40,191 bases of DNA from a virus, in IMG/VR virus record IMGVR_UViG_3300007770_000037, positions 1-40,191 of that record; one strand, given 5' to 3'. The translations under genes were made by a program, and so were the position numbers. Under the pieces are notes generated by a model that had not been told where the DNA came from, made no database searches, and saw only the letters and a list, made by a program, of their open reading frames with translations. Shown one piece after another: positions 30,473-37,248 of the stretch; within the stretch, counting starts at the first letter, position 1, and every line of letters starts with the position of its first letter.

Positions 30473-30509
30473 GCGACGCGCCGCCGTCTCAGGGAAGGCG
30501 ACGCGCCGC
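30473..30509. repeat. Direct repeat in the gap after the capsid gene
   Basis: GCGACGCGCCGC occurs at 30473-30484 and at 30498-30509, a 25-base period. On the minus strand a T5 run follows the second copy. The gap of 111 bases has no gene; a GCCGGC pair further on may form the stem of a terminator. Confidence 0.6.
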
Positions 30510-30560
30510 GCGACAAACAGGCCGGCGCACGTGTCGTCGGCCGGCTTGTCGACCCGTACG

Positions 30561-31574
30561 TTACGCCGTAACGGCCGAAATCAGGTGCCCGGCCTCGGCG
30601 TGCAGAATCTTTACTTGCCGCTTGTTGCGGGCACGGATAACGCCGCCGCGCCGCGCTTCCTCGCGGTATTCCTCGATAATCAACGACTCGCTGCCGTCGT
30701 CCGACGTGCCCGGTAGCGGCTCGCTATTCTTGGTCGAGAAAATCGAGCGCCCTATATGTGCCTCGGGTGCTTCCAGGTCGCCGTCCATTCCGTCGTTCAT
30801 TACGCGGCACACCATACATAGCGTATCGTTCCAAATATGCGACAACGCCGCCGTTTGGCCGCGATCGGCCGTGTTGCGGTACGCATTCGCGACCAAGATT
30901 TGGTCGACCTCTAACAACGTCGCCAACGCCGACAGGTTGTCGAGTTGTTTGGGGTCGTCGCCGCCCCAATATTTCAACAGGTCTTTAACCTCGGCGCATT
31001 GCTTGAGATTTCTCAACGCCTTTTTCGTCATAATGACGGTGTTAGGCGATTGCCCACACGATTCTTCGACCTTTTGCACGGCCGCCAAAATGTTGGCGAT
31101 CGGCGTTGCGCTCGCGTGCGTTGTCCACGGCGTGCCGGCGGCGGTCGTCAAACTCGCACCCGTCCACGTCGTTGTATTAAACACCGCGTCGGCAATGTCT
31201 TTTTCGAGCGCTTGCAAAACGCGATTGATTGCGCGGGCTGTGTGGATGCCCTCGGCCCGTATCAGATCGCCGTAACGCTCAATCGTCGCGTCGTCGACAA
31301 CTTCCTCGACGCCGTGCTCGTCGACGTCGTAACTGTCAGTCGTCCACGTGAAATCGTCGCGAGCGTACGTCGATTTCGCCTTGCGCTTGGTGTCCTCGAC
31401 TTTGGTTAGCAACGACTCGACGGTTACTTTGGAAAAACTCGCGGCCTCCTCCATAACGCCAATCATCGGCAACACCGCGCCGCCGATGTAGCCGCGTCGA
31501 TTCGCGGCTAGAGAAAACTCGTTGTACGTAATCGCAAGATCGGTGCGATTGATTGCAACACTAGGTGCGGCCAT
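30561..31574 (-). CDS. Major capsid protein
   Basis: The 337-residue protein starts MAAPSVAINRTDLAITYNEFS after a GAGGG ribosome site. It has GGAVLPMIGVMEEAASFSKVTVES and the long helix VEEVVDDATIERYGDLIRAEGIHTARAINRVLQALEKDIADAVFN, with the PNTVIMTKKALRNLKQC beta/helix and a C-terminal beta region. This is the E-loop, spine helix and P-domain plan of the HK97/GPE capsid fold. No N-terminal delta domain is present; the scaffold is probably supplied by the nested gene of the protease. Position after the decoration genes supports it. Confidence 0.85.
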   Translation of the reverse strand: MAAPSVAINRTDLAITYNEFSLAANRRGYIGGAVLPMIGVMEEAASFSKVTVESLLTKVEDTKRKAKSTYARDDFTWTTDSYDVDEHGVEEVVDDATIERYGDLIRAEGIHTARAINRVLQALEKDIADAVFNTTTWTGASLTTAAGTPWTTHASATPIANILAAVQKVEESCGQSPNTVIMTKKALRNLKQCAEVKDLLKYWGGDDPKQLDNLSALATLLEVDQILVANAYRNTADRGQTAALSHIWNDTLCMVCRVMNDGMDGDLEAPEAHIGRSIFSTKNSEPLPGTSDDGSESLIIEEYREEARRGGVIRARNKRQVKILHAEAGHLISAVTA

Positions 31575-31634
31575 TGTTCAAACCCTCGTGATTTAGTAAA
31601 CGGAAACTAAACGAAATCCGTTGCCGGTTTCCGC

Positions 31635-32012
31635 TTACGACATAATTCTAGAATTGTGGTGCAACACGTCGACAACCGACCCGTCGCCCGAAACCGCCTC
31701 GGTAGCCCAACCGATTAAATCAGTTGTGCCGGCTTGTACGTCTGTCACTTTGCCCGACGCGCCGGGATAAACCGCCGCGCCTTTCGCAATCGCTTGCGAG
31801 GCAATAAATTTGCGGCGAGGTGCAATACCCATCGGCAACACCGACGCGACGAGGGCGCCCGATAAAACCGGGTCCTCTAACGTGCCGGCCTCGCGATCGG
31901 TCGCGCCCGCCAGGGCAAGCGCGGTGCCGCTCCATGTGACGCGCAAATACTGCCCGAGGGCCGTACCGTCGTGCGTCAGGGAAACGGCACCCGTATTTGT
32001 TTCGCCGCTCAT
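31635..32012 (-). CDS. DUF2190-like capsid decoration protein
   Basis: The 125-residue product resembles the first half of the neighbouring gene: ALGQYLRVTWSGTALALAG aligns with ALGKGIRVMMSGGYLAAAG, DREAGTLED with DDELGVMEE, and the ends EAVSGDGSVVDVL with EAASGDGSEIEVM. Both look like DUF2190 proteins, beta-barrel proteins that sit on phage capsids. GAGGTTG precedes the ATG. It lies directly before the capsid gene. Role: capsid stabilisation or scaffolding. Confidence 0.75.
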   Translation of the reverse strand: MSGETNTGAVSLTHDGTALGQYLRVTWSGTALALAGATDREAGTLEDPVLSGALVASVLPMGIAPRRKFIASQAIAKGAAVYPGASGKVTDVQAGTTDLIGWATEAVSGDGSVVDVLHHNSRIMS

Positions 32013-32052
32013 TATTCAACCTCGAAACTAACTTGCCGAAACGTCGCCCAGT

Positions 32053-32859
32053 TTACGCGCCGGTTGCGGCCGTTACGTTAGGCAGGGAGTAAACGACCGT
32101 CATGCGAGTACGGCCGGCGGTGCCGTCCTGCCCGCCCGTCGTAATGACGCCGCTAATAACGCGGGCCGTTGCGAGGTATCGTCGCCGCACGTGATCGCCG
32201 GCACTTTCGCCGCCGTCCAAGTCGGCACCCTCTTTGCCGCCGGTGTAGCCAAACGAGATCGACTCGCCGGCCAACAAGTCGGTCGCCTTAACGTTGATCG
32301 CCGTATAGATGCCGTTAGGGTCGGCAACGTCGCCGACGTCCATTAGCGCCGAGGTGCCATCGTCCCAAACGGCGACGTTGTGCACGATGACGTCGAGCAA
32401 CGTTGCGCCGGCCGGCAAGTTAACCGAGCCCGTGTACGTCGTGTCGCCGTCCTCGGTAAATGTGACTTCCTCGGTAACGATCTTGCCGCCGCCGGCCGCA
32501 CCGCCGCCGGCGAGTCGCATTACCTCAATTTCGGAACCGTCGCCGCTCGCCGCTTCTAACGCGATACCCCAACGCGAGCCGCTAACCGTCGGCGAAATCT
32601 CGCCGTCGGCCGCCGCGTAAATCTCGGCGTATTGCGTAATCGCCGCGTTTGCAACACAACGCAACGTTTCGCCTTGCGCGGAAAGTCGCACCGTGCCCTC
32701 GCCGTCTGTCGCTAACGTTGCTTCCTCCATAACGCCTAGCTCGTCATCGCCGATACCGGCGGCGGCAAGGTAGCCGCCCGACATCATTACGCGAATGCCC
32801 TTGCCGAGCGCCGCGTTGTTGGGAAATGTGCGAGTTGCGCCCGATACTTTGGCACTCAT
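32053..32859 (-). CDS. DUF2190-like decoration protein with extra domain (268 aa)
   Basis: The start is the ATG at 32857-32859 after GAGGTTG; the longer ORF begins inside the palindrome and is rejected. Residues 1-120 are a DUF2190-like unit, paralogous to the next gene. Residues 130-268 form a separate beta-rich domain (VTFTEDGDTTYTGSVNLPAGATLLDVIVHNVAVWDDGTSALMDVGDV, then VRRRYLATARVISGVI) that could be a capsid-surface immunoglobulin-like or glycan-binding domain. The Gly-rich linker GGGAAGGG joins them. It probably decorates capsid three-fold points. Confidence 0.75.
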   Translation of the reverse strand: MSAKVSGATRTFPNNAALGKGIRVMMSGGYLAAAGIGDDELGVMEEATLATDGEGTVRLSAQGETLRCVANAAITQYAEIYAAADGEISPTVSGSRWGIALEAASGDGSEIEVMRLAGGGAAGGGKIVTEEVTFTEDGDTTYTGSVNLPAGATLLDVIVHNVAVWDDGTSALMDVGDVADPNGIYTAINVKATDLLAGESISFGYTGGKEGADLDGGESAGDHVRRRYLATARVISGVITTGGQDGTAGRTRMTVVYSLPNVTAATGA

Positions 32860-32917
32860 ATTTTCAACCTCGTTTGATTTGTGACGTGTAAAAACTAGCG
32901 TGTCGGCCGGGTTTTTG

Positions 32918-32936
32918 AGGTGACACGATGTCACCT
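32918..32936. repeat. Dispersed 19-bp palindrome, copy 8
   Basis: AGGTGACA-CGA-TGTCACCT, in the 84-base gap between the protease gene and the decoration gene. Confidence 0.95.
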
Positions 32937-32943
32937 CGCGCGG

Positions 32944-33465
32944 TTACTCTTGTTTCGCAACCTCGTCCTCGACGTCGTATTTTTCGAGCAACATGCGGCG
33001 ACGCTGTCGGCCGCCGTTTTGCGACAACAGGTATTGCCGATGCAATTTCGGGTCGCGGCGGGCGGCAATTTGCACGGCCTTAATCCGCTCGACCTTGCCG
33101 CTTTGCTGGATCTTCTCGACGAGTTGCGAGAAACCCTCGACAGGGTCGCCGGCGGCGTCGTCGCCGACTTGGTCGCCGGTTTGCATTAGCGACACGCCTT
33201 GCCCGCCCTCGGCGGCTTGCGCGGCCTCGGCGGCCTCGGTCGCGGCTTGCGTTGCCTTCGCCAGCTCGTCGGCGTGCGACTTGCGCTCGGTTTCGAGTTG
33301 CTTGTTTTGCTCGGCGGCCCAGGCGGTCGCGGCGGCCAACGGGTCGGCGTTTGCTTGCAGTTGTTCCAAGACAAACGCGGCGGGCGCGCCAGGGCACGCG
33401 GCTTGCAAACCCGCGAGTTGATCTTGTGCCGATACTTGCTCGGCCGGCGTTGTATCCTTCGCCAT
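32944..33465 (-). CDS. Nested scaffold protein (internal start in the protease gene)
   Basis: Inside the protease frame an ATG at 33463-33465 has GAGGT with a seven-base spacer, the same strong ribosome site that precedes other genes here. It begins MAKDTTPAEQVSAQD and yields 173 residues. Most of that is Ala/Glu/Gln-rich helical coiled coil (LETERKSHADELAKATQAATEAAEAAQAAEGG) ending in a basic part (RRDPKLHRQYLLSQNGGRQRRRMLLEKYD). This equals the lambda C/Nu3 arrangement, where an in-frame start gives the scaffold. Proof would need protein data. Confidence 0.7.
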   Translation of the reverse strand: MAKDTTPAEQVSAQDQLAGLQAACPGAPAAFVLEQLQANADPLAAATAWAAEQNKQLETERKSHADELAKATQAATEAAEAAQAAEGGQGVSLMQTGDQVGDDAAGDPVEGFSQLVEKIQQSGKVERIKAVQIAARRDPKLHRQYLLSQNGGRQRRRMLLEKYDVEDEVAKQE

Positions 33466-34104
33466 TGTTTCTACCTCAATCGGTGGTTTCCAACTTGCGG
33501 CTAACGTCGCGATCGCCGACGGCAACTCGTCGGCAAACTGCGAAACATTATCAACACCAACGGCCGCAGTTTTCGCCGGGTCGATTACGTCTACGAAACC
33601 CAACGCCTTTGCCTCGTTAGCGTCGAGGTATGTTTCGGCGTCGAGCATTGTTTCAATTTGTGTCGCCTCTAACCCCGTGCGGGCGGCGTACACGTCGACT
33701 AGCTGCGCGTCGATCTTATCGACGGCGTCGAGCACCTTGCGGGCGTCAACGGCCGGCATGCGGTCGAGGGCGAGTTGCGTGCGGTGAATCATTAAAAACG
33801 CGTTGCTCGCAATATGCCGCTCGTCGGCGGCCATTAAAACGACCGTTGCGGCCGACATCGCAAACCCGATAACCTCGGCCCGTACCCGTGCCGGGTGCTT
33901 TGCGAGCAACGAGTAAATCGCGGCGGCCGCGCCCGCGTTGCCGCCTCGGCTCGAAATCGTTAGGTCGATTTTCGTTGCGTTGCCGAAATGCGACAGCTCG
34001 GCCGCGATCGCCTCGGCCCAGTATTCGCCGATTGTGCCGAATAGCGTTAGCGATAGCGTATCGCCGTCGGCTTGTTGCGTTAGCTCGAAACTATTTAGTT
34101 GCAT
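32944..34104 (-). CDS. ClpP-like head maturation protease with scaffold C-terminus
   Basis: The first 190 residues follow the Clp/S14 or S49-type phage prohead protease: TISSRGGNAGAAAAIYSLL (oxyanion GG), VIGFAMSAATVVLMAAD with the catalytic Ser in the GFAMSAA turn, MIHRTQ with the catalytic His, and a late DANEAKALGFVDVID. The C-terminal half is the nested scaffold region. The ATG is preceded by GAGGGCG and overlaps the portal gene end by 14 bases. It probably cleaves scaffold and capsid-associated proteins during prohead maturation. Confidence 0.9.
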   Translation of the reverse strand: MQLNSFELTQQADGDTLSLTLFGTIGEYWAEAIAAELSHFGNATKIDLTISSRGGNAGAAAAIYSLLAKHPARVRAEVIGFAMSAATVVLMAADERHIASNAFLMIHRTQLALDRMPAVDARKVLDAVDKIDAQLVDVYAARTGLEATQIETMLDAETYLDANEAKALGFVDVIDPAKTAAVGVDNVSQFADELPSAIATLAASWKPPIEVETMAKDTTPAEQVSAQDQLAGLQAACPGAPAAFVLEQLQANADPLAAATAWAAEQNKQLETERKSHADELAKATQAATEAAEAAQAAEGGQGVSLMQTGDQVGDDAAGDPVEGFSQLVEKIQQSGKVERIKAVQIAARRDPKLHRQYLLSQNGGRQRRRMLLEKYDVEDEVAKQE

Positions 34105-35746
34105 CGGTTGCGCCCTCGTTGGGTTTGTCGCCGCCCTCGGCCGGCTCGTTTACTTCGTTGGCAACAACGGCCGACGTCAAGTCGACCTCGGGTTTGTGCC
34201 CGTACGCCAGCTCGCGCCAACCGACATCGGCGGCCGGGTGCTCGGCGTTGATCGCGTCGGCCTCGGCGATCGCGTTGCGGATAACCAACGCCCGACCGTC
34301 AACGACACCCTTTGCCAAGTCGACGACGTCAACGCCTTGCTCGGTCGCAATGTCGCCGAGGGTCGCTTGATTGCTCGACAACCGCAGTTGATTTGCGGCG
34401 GCATCTTTAGCCGGCTCGATATATCCCCAACGGGCCGGCATCCAACGGTGCTTAAAAATGTCAACGCCGGCTTTCGCCTTCGCCCGCAAAAACGCCGACC
34501 GCGTGCGCCATTGCCGCACTTTCCAACGAAACGTCGGTCGATGCAACTTGGCCGCGTGCCCTTTCTGTAACTGCCGCATGCGCATGCGCGCTTGATCGAT
34601 CGCCCCTCGCCATGCGCTGAAATTCGACGACGACGCGTCGAGCATAAAGACAATTAACGGCAGGTCGAGGTTGATTGCAACGAACGTCATTAGCAACGAC
34701 GCGTGCGGGAAAAACTCGGCGTTTGGAATATTGGGCGCAAACCCTTTTAGAGTTTCCCCAGGTGCGCCGGTGTATTCCATGCCCGGCCCGCCGCCTTGGT
34801 TTATTTGCGTTGTGCCGTCGCTGCGCGTTGTCGTTGTTTGCGACCCGCGTTGCGCTCGGGCACCGCCGACCGACGGCGAGCCTAACTCGCGCTCGCGAAT
34901 GATCGCGTAAAACGACGCGACCTTTGCTTTGACCATTGCCGCAAATTGCAAGTCGTCGTGATAGTTCAACGGCAACACCATAGGCGCGAATGCCGTAACG
35001 CCTCGGCGTTGCGACATGCGCTTCGGAACGTATACGTGAAACGCTTGCCGGTCGCCGGTTTTCGGGTCGCGGGTCGGGTAGCGTCGCGATCGATTCTCGC
35101 GGCGTAGCGTCGCTGTCGGGTCGACATCGTCATACGTTAGCCAATACGCCGCCCGTTTGTTGTTGCCGTCCAATTCGACACCGTGCACAAACCGCGATCG
35201 AGTTGCGTTGCGGTAACCCCAAGGGTTGCGCATGCGGTGCCCCTCGAACGCTTGCAGCATGCCGGCCGTCGTCGGCATTATCATTTGGTCGCCGTCGACA
35301 ATGCTCGCCCTAAACGACTCGCACTCGAAATCGTGAAACTCGCGCTCGCCCTCGGCGTCGCACGCGTCGGCGTCGGTTGACCAGTCGCGCCACAGCTCGC
35401 GCAACGACGCGTCGCAATCCGCGTCGCCGGTTTGCGGGTCGAGCGTAAACCCGCCTTGAAAGATATTGGCGACGAGGCGGTTTACGCCTTGGCCGACAAC
35501 CATATTATCGCGATCGGCGAGCCGCGATCGCTCAATCATTCGCAAAAAATCGGTTTCGTTTCGGTAATGGTAATCGGCACCGCTGCCCATTGCGGCAACG
35601 CCCGTCGGCGCGGGCAGGTATCGGTTGACGCCGGCGGCGTAATATCCGTTTGTTGTCTCGGCGAGGGCGTCGGCAAATGCGCCGTTTAGCTCGGGCAAGT
35701 CGACGGCCGACGCTAGGTCGTTTGATAGTTTGGCAAAATCGATCAT
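34091..35746 (-). CDS. Portal protein (lambda B type)
   Basis: The 551-residue protein has the features of the lambda-like portal family: RSRLADRDNMVVGQGVNRLVANIFQGGFTLDPQTG near the start, MVLPLNYHDDLQFAAMVKAKVASFYAI in the middle, and DASSSNFSAWRGAIDQARMRMRQLQ, the S-x-N-x-S/A-x-R motif before the clip and stem. The C-terminal 80 residues are acidic (VNEPAEGGDKPNEGATDATK). AAGGG precedes the ATG. It forms the DNA entry ring on the procapsid and binds the terminase. Confidence 0.9.
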   Translation of the reverse strand: MIDFAKLSNDLASAVDLPELNGAFADALAETTNGYYAAGVNRYLPAPTGVAAMGSGADYHYRNETDFLRMIERSRLADRDNMVVGQGVNRLVANIFQGGFTLDPQTGDADCDASLRELWRDWSTDADACDAEGEREFHDFECESFRASIVDGDQMIMPTTAGMLQAFEGHRMRNPWGYRNATRSRFVHGVELDGNNKRAAYWLTYDDVDPTATLRRENRSRRYPTRDPKTGDRQAFHVYVPKRMSQRRGVTAFAPMVLPLNYHDDLQFAAMVKAKVASFYAIIRERELGSPSVGGARAQRGSQTTTTRSDGTTQINQGGGPGMEYTGAPGETLKGFAPNIPNAEFFPHASLLMTFVAINLDLPLIVFMLDASSSNFSAWRGAIDQARMRMRQLQKGHAAKLHRPTFRWKVRQWRTRSAFLRAKAKAGVDIFKHRWMPARWGYIEPAKDAAANQLRLSSNQATLGDIATEQGVDVVDLAKGVVDGRALVIRNAIAEADAINAEHPAADVGWRELAYGHKPEVDLTSAVVANEVNEPAEGGDKPNEGATDATK

Positions 35747-35755
35747 TGCGCACCC

Positions 35756-36055
35756 TTAGTCGGTCGACCCGTTGCGAAAATCTTTAAAATCGGGGTGCAC
35801 GACCGACGACGAGTCGGCGTCGCCTTTCGCGGCAATCCACGCTTGCGCAAACTCCATTTGCGGCCGGATTTCCTCTACGGCGATTTTCTGCGACATCGCT
35901 GCCGAGCCGCCTTTGCTTGCCTCGGCGTGTTGCAGAATCAGCAACCGACGGCACGCCGTAACAAACGCAATTGCGCGGGCCGTGCTCGCGGTTTCCTCGT
36001 AGTCGGCGTTGTCAAGATACGCCCGCTGTGTCGCTTCTAGCGTGTGCTCTACCAT
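35756..36055 (-). CDS. Small protein in the gpW position (99 aa)
   Basis: The ATG at 36053-36055 is chosen because the 34 codons before it are low-quality sequence running into the dispersed palindrome; its ribosome site is weak, so the start is uncertain. The helical product (LEATQRAYLDNADYEETASTARAIAFVTACRRLLILQHAE, MSQKIAVEEIRPQMEFAQAWIAAKGD) resembles no known family by eye. It lies between terminase and portal, where lambda has the head-tail joiner W. A head-completion role is thus possible. Confidence 0.55.
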   Translation of the reverse strand: MVEHTLEATQRAYLDNADYEETASTARAIAFVTACRRLLILQHAEASKGGSAAMSQKIAVEEIRPQMEFAQAWIAAKGDADSSSVVHPDFKDFRNGSTD

Positions 36056-36140
36056 GCCGGGATTGTGCGGGCCATCGCACGAGGCGGCAAGGGCAAGTCG
36101 GCCATAACGGCCATATACGGCCCGCGTGCGGGCGTTGCCC

Positions 36141-36159
36141 AGGTGACACGATGTCACCT
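36141..36159. repeat. Dispersed 19-bp palindrome, copy 9
   Basis: AGGTGACA-CGA-TGTCACCT, between a terminator (36163-36191) and the gene starting at 36055. Confidence 0.95.
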
Positions 36160-36162
36160 CGC

Positions 36163-36191
36163 GCGCATAAAAAACCCGGCGGTTAGCCGGG
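36163..36191 (-). terminator. Terminator after the 60-aa gene
   Basis: On the minus strand CCCGGC, a five-base loop and GCCGGG are followed by TTTTTT and ATGCGC. It abuts the dispersed palindrome. It should separate the small gene from the head operon unless read through. Confidence 0.8.
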
Positions 36192-36209
36192 TGCGAGCCG
36201 CCGAGGCGA

Positions 36210-36392
36210 CTATTTGAAACGCCGCAAGTCGGCGACGTTTACAGGGTAGAAAACGTTTTGCGTATGGCAAAACACGCGGGCGAGTTGGGTGCCCTTGTAG
36301 TTGGTTGTAAGTTTGACGAGGGTTACAGCAACCTCGCCGACGTGTTGAGTTGTGAGCCGAAACACTCGGCCGGGTGTAAACGTGCGGGCCAT
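36210..36392 (-). CDS. Small basic beta protein (60 aa)
   Basis: I start at the ATG at 36390-36392, after AAAGG; an ATG at 36426-36428 lies at the expected transcription start and lacks a ribosome site. The product (MARTFTPGRVFRLTTQHVGE, then VAVTLVKLTTNYKGTQLARVF, then CHTQNVFYPVNVADLRRFK) is beta-rich with a basic end. It is bracketed by a strong promoter and a terminator, so it may be expressed alone, perhaps early. No family is recognised. An SH3-like or small nucleic-acid-binding fold is conceivable. Confidence 0.7.
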   Translation of the reverse strand: MARTFTPGRVFRLTTQHVGEVAVTLVKLTTNYKGTQLARVFCHTQNVFYPVNVADLRRFK

Positions 36393-36434
36393 TTCGTCGC
36401 CTTTCGTTAGTGGGTGTCGACTTGCCATGCACTA

Positions 36435-36463
36435 AAGATAGGCGACGTCGCTTGATTCGTCAA
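36435..36463 (-). promoter_or_regulatory. Strong minus-strand promoter
   Basis: TTGACG (36463-36458), a 17-base spacer and TATCTT (36440-36435). The -35 box is embedded in CCTGTTGACG, the same decamer found at both divergent promoters near 14.6 kb. It drives the 60-aa gene and may be bound by the same regulator. Confidence 0.7.
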
Positions 36464-36496
36464 CAGGTTTTCAGGATAAAACCCGAAATACTTTCG

Positions 36497-36537
36497 GCGC
36501 ATAAAAAAACCCGCACGGGCGGCAAACCCAGTGCGGG
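36497..36537 (-). terminator. Terminator after the 208-aa gene
   Basis: On the minus strand CCCGCAC, a 14-base loop and GTGCGGG are followed by seven T and ATGCGC. The promoter for the next gene starts 34 bases later. Confidence 0.85.
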
Positions 36538-36605
36538 CGGGTGCCATACGACCGGCAAGTCGAGACAAACCCGAGCCGCTAATATCGCACGGCCCGTCGA
36601 TTTCG

Positions 36606-37232
36606 TCAAACGGCGTCGATAGCGTCGGCGATCGATTGCAGAATCGACCGCAGGGCGTCGGCCTTGCTGCCGACCGTGCGATTAGCAACCGTGCGAGGCA
36701 AACCGAGCCCGGCGTACACGCATTCGAGGGCACGCCATTGCGGGCCGTTAACGACGCCTTGCACGTTGCCGCCGTCGCGGCATTGTGTCGCCGCATAGCC
36801 GACCGGCTCGCGGTCGATTATTTCCAGCGTGATCGTAATCGACCGCGAGGGCGGGTCGGGTTTCGCAATCGGCGTGTCGTTTTCGGCCGCCTCAATCTTG
36901 CGGTCGGCGTCGCGGTGCGCGTAGTCGATCGCCGAGGCGGCGTCGTGAAACGCGCCGCCGTCCGACACCGTTACAACCGGCGAGGGTTTCCAGATCCCCC
37001 AGGGGCCGCAATAGCCGACCTCGCCGCGATCGCCGCTCGTGTCGGCGAGCAACCACCCGGCCGGCACCGACTCTAACGCGTAACCCTCGGGCAACCCTCG
37101 CAACGCCTCGTCGGCCTCGTCGTCGGCCTCGTTGTGATTTTCCGCGGCCGGCGTTGTGACAGGCGGCCGGTTTCGAGTCGCCTTTTTCTTGCGGGCGGCG
37201 GGCCGTTTCTTTACGGCTTTACGCTTTGCCAT
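36606..37232 (-). CDS. Protein with basic N-terminus, after the terminase (208 aa)
   Basis: GGAGGTG precedes the ATG. The first 25 residues are Lys/Arg-rich (AKRKAVKKRPAARKKKATR) and the next 20 acidic (ENHNEADDEADEALRG). A folded part with GYALESVPAGWLLADTSGDRGEVGYCGPWGIWKPSP and AIDYAHRDADRKIEAAE follows, then beta strands and a closing helix. No family is recognised. The basic tail suggests DNA contact; the position suggests a packaging or head accessory. The bipartite element copy F lies in its early coding part. Confidence 0.75.
   Translation of the reverse strand: MAKRKAVKKRPAARKKKATRNRPPVTTPAAENHNEADDEADEALRGLPEGYALESVPAGWLLADTSGDRGEVGYCGPWGIWKPSPVVTVSDGGAFHDAASAIDYAHRDADRKIEAAENDTPIAKPDPPSRSITITLEIIDREPVGYAATQCRDGGNVQGVVNGPQWRALECVYAGLGLPRTVANRTVGSKADALRSILQSIADAIDAV
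37134..37160 (-). promoter_or_regulatory. Bipartite GTCACA-N15-TTTCAC element, copy F (one half degenerate)
   Basis: On the minus strand GTCACA, 15 bases with CCGCGG, then AATCAC in place of TTTCAC. It lies in the coding region of the 208-aa gene. The fixed spacing supports membership. Confidence 0.45.
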
Positions 37233-37248
37233 GTTGTCGCACCTCCAT

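Noticed and set aside
4044-36159. CRISPR array or transposon ends as explanation of the palindromes
   Set aside because: Spacing is irregular and in kilobases, there are no cas or transposase genes, and no flanking target-site duplications are visible.
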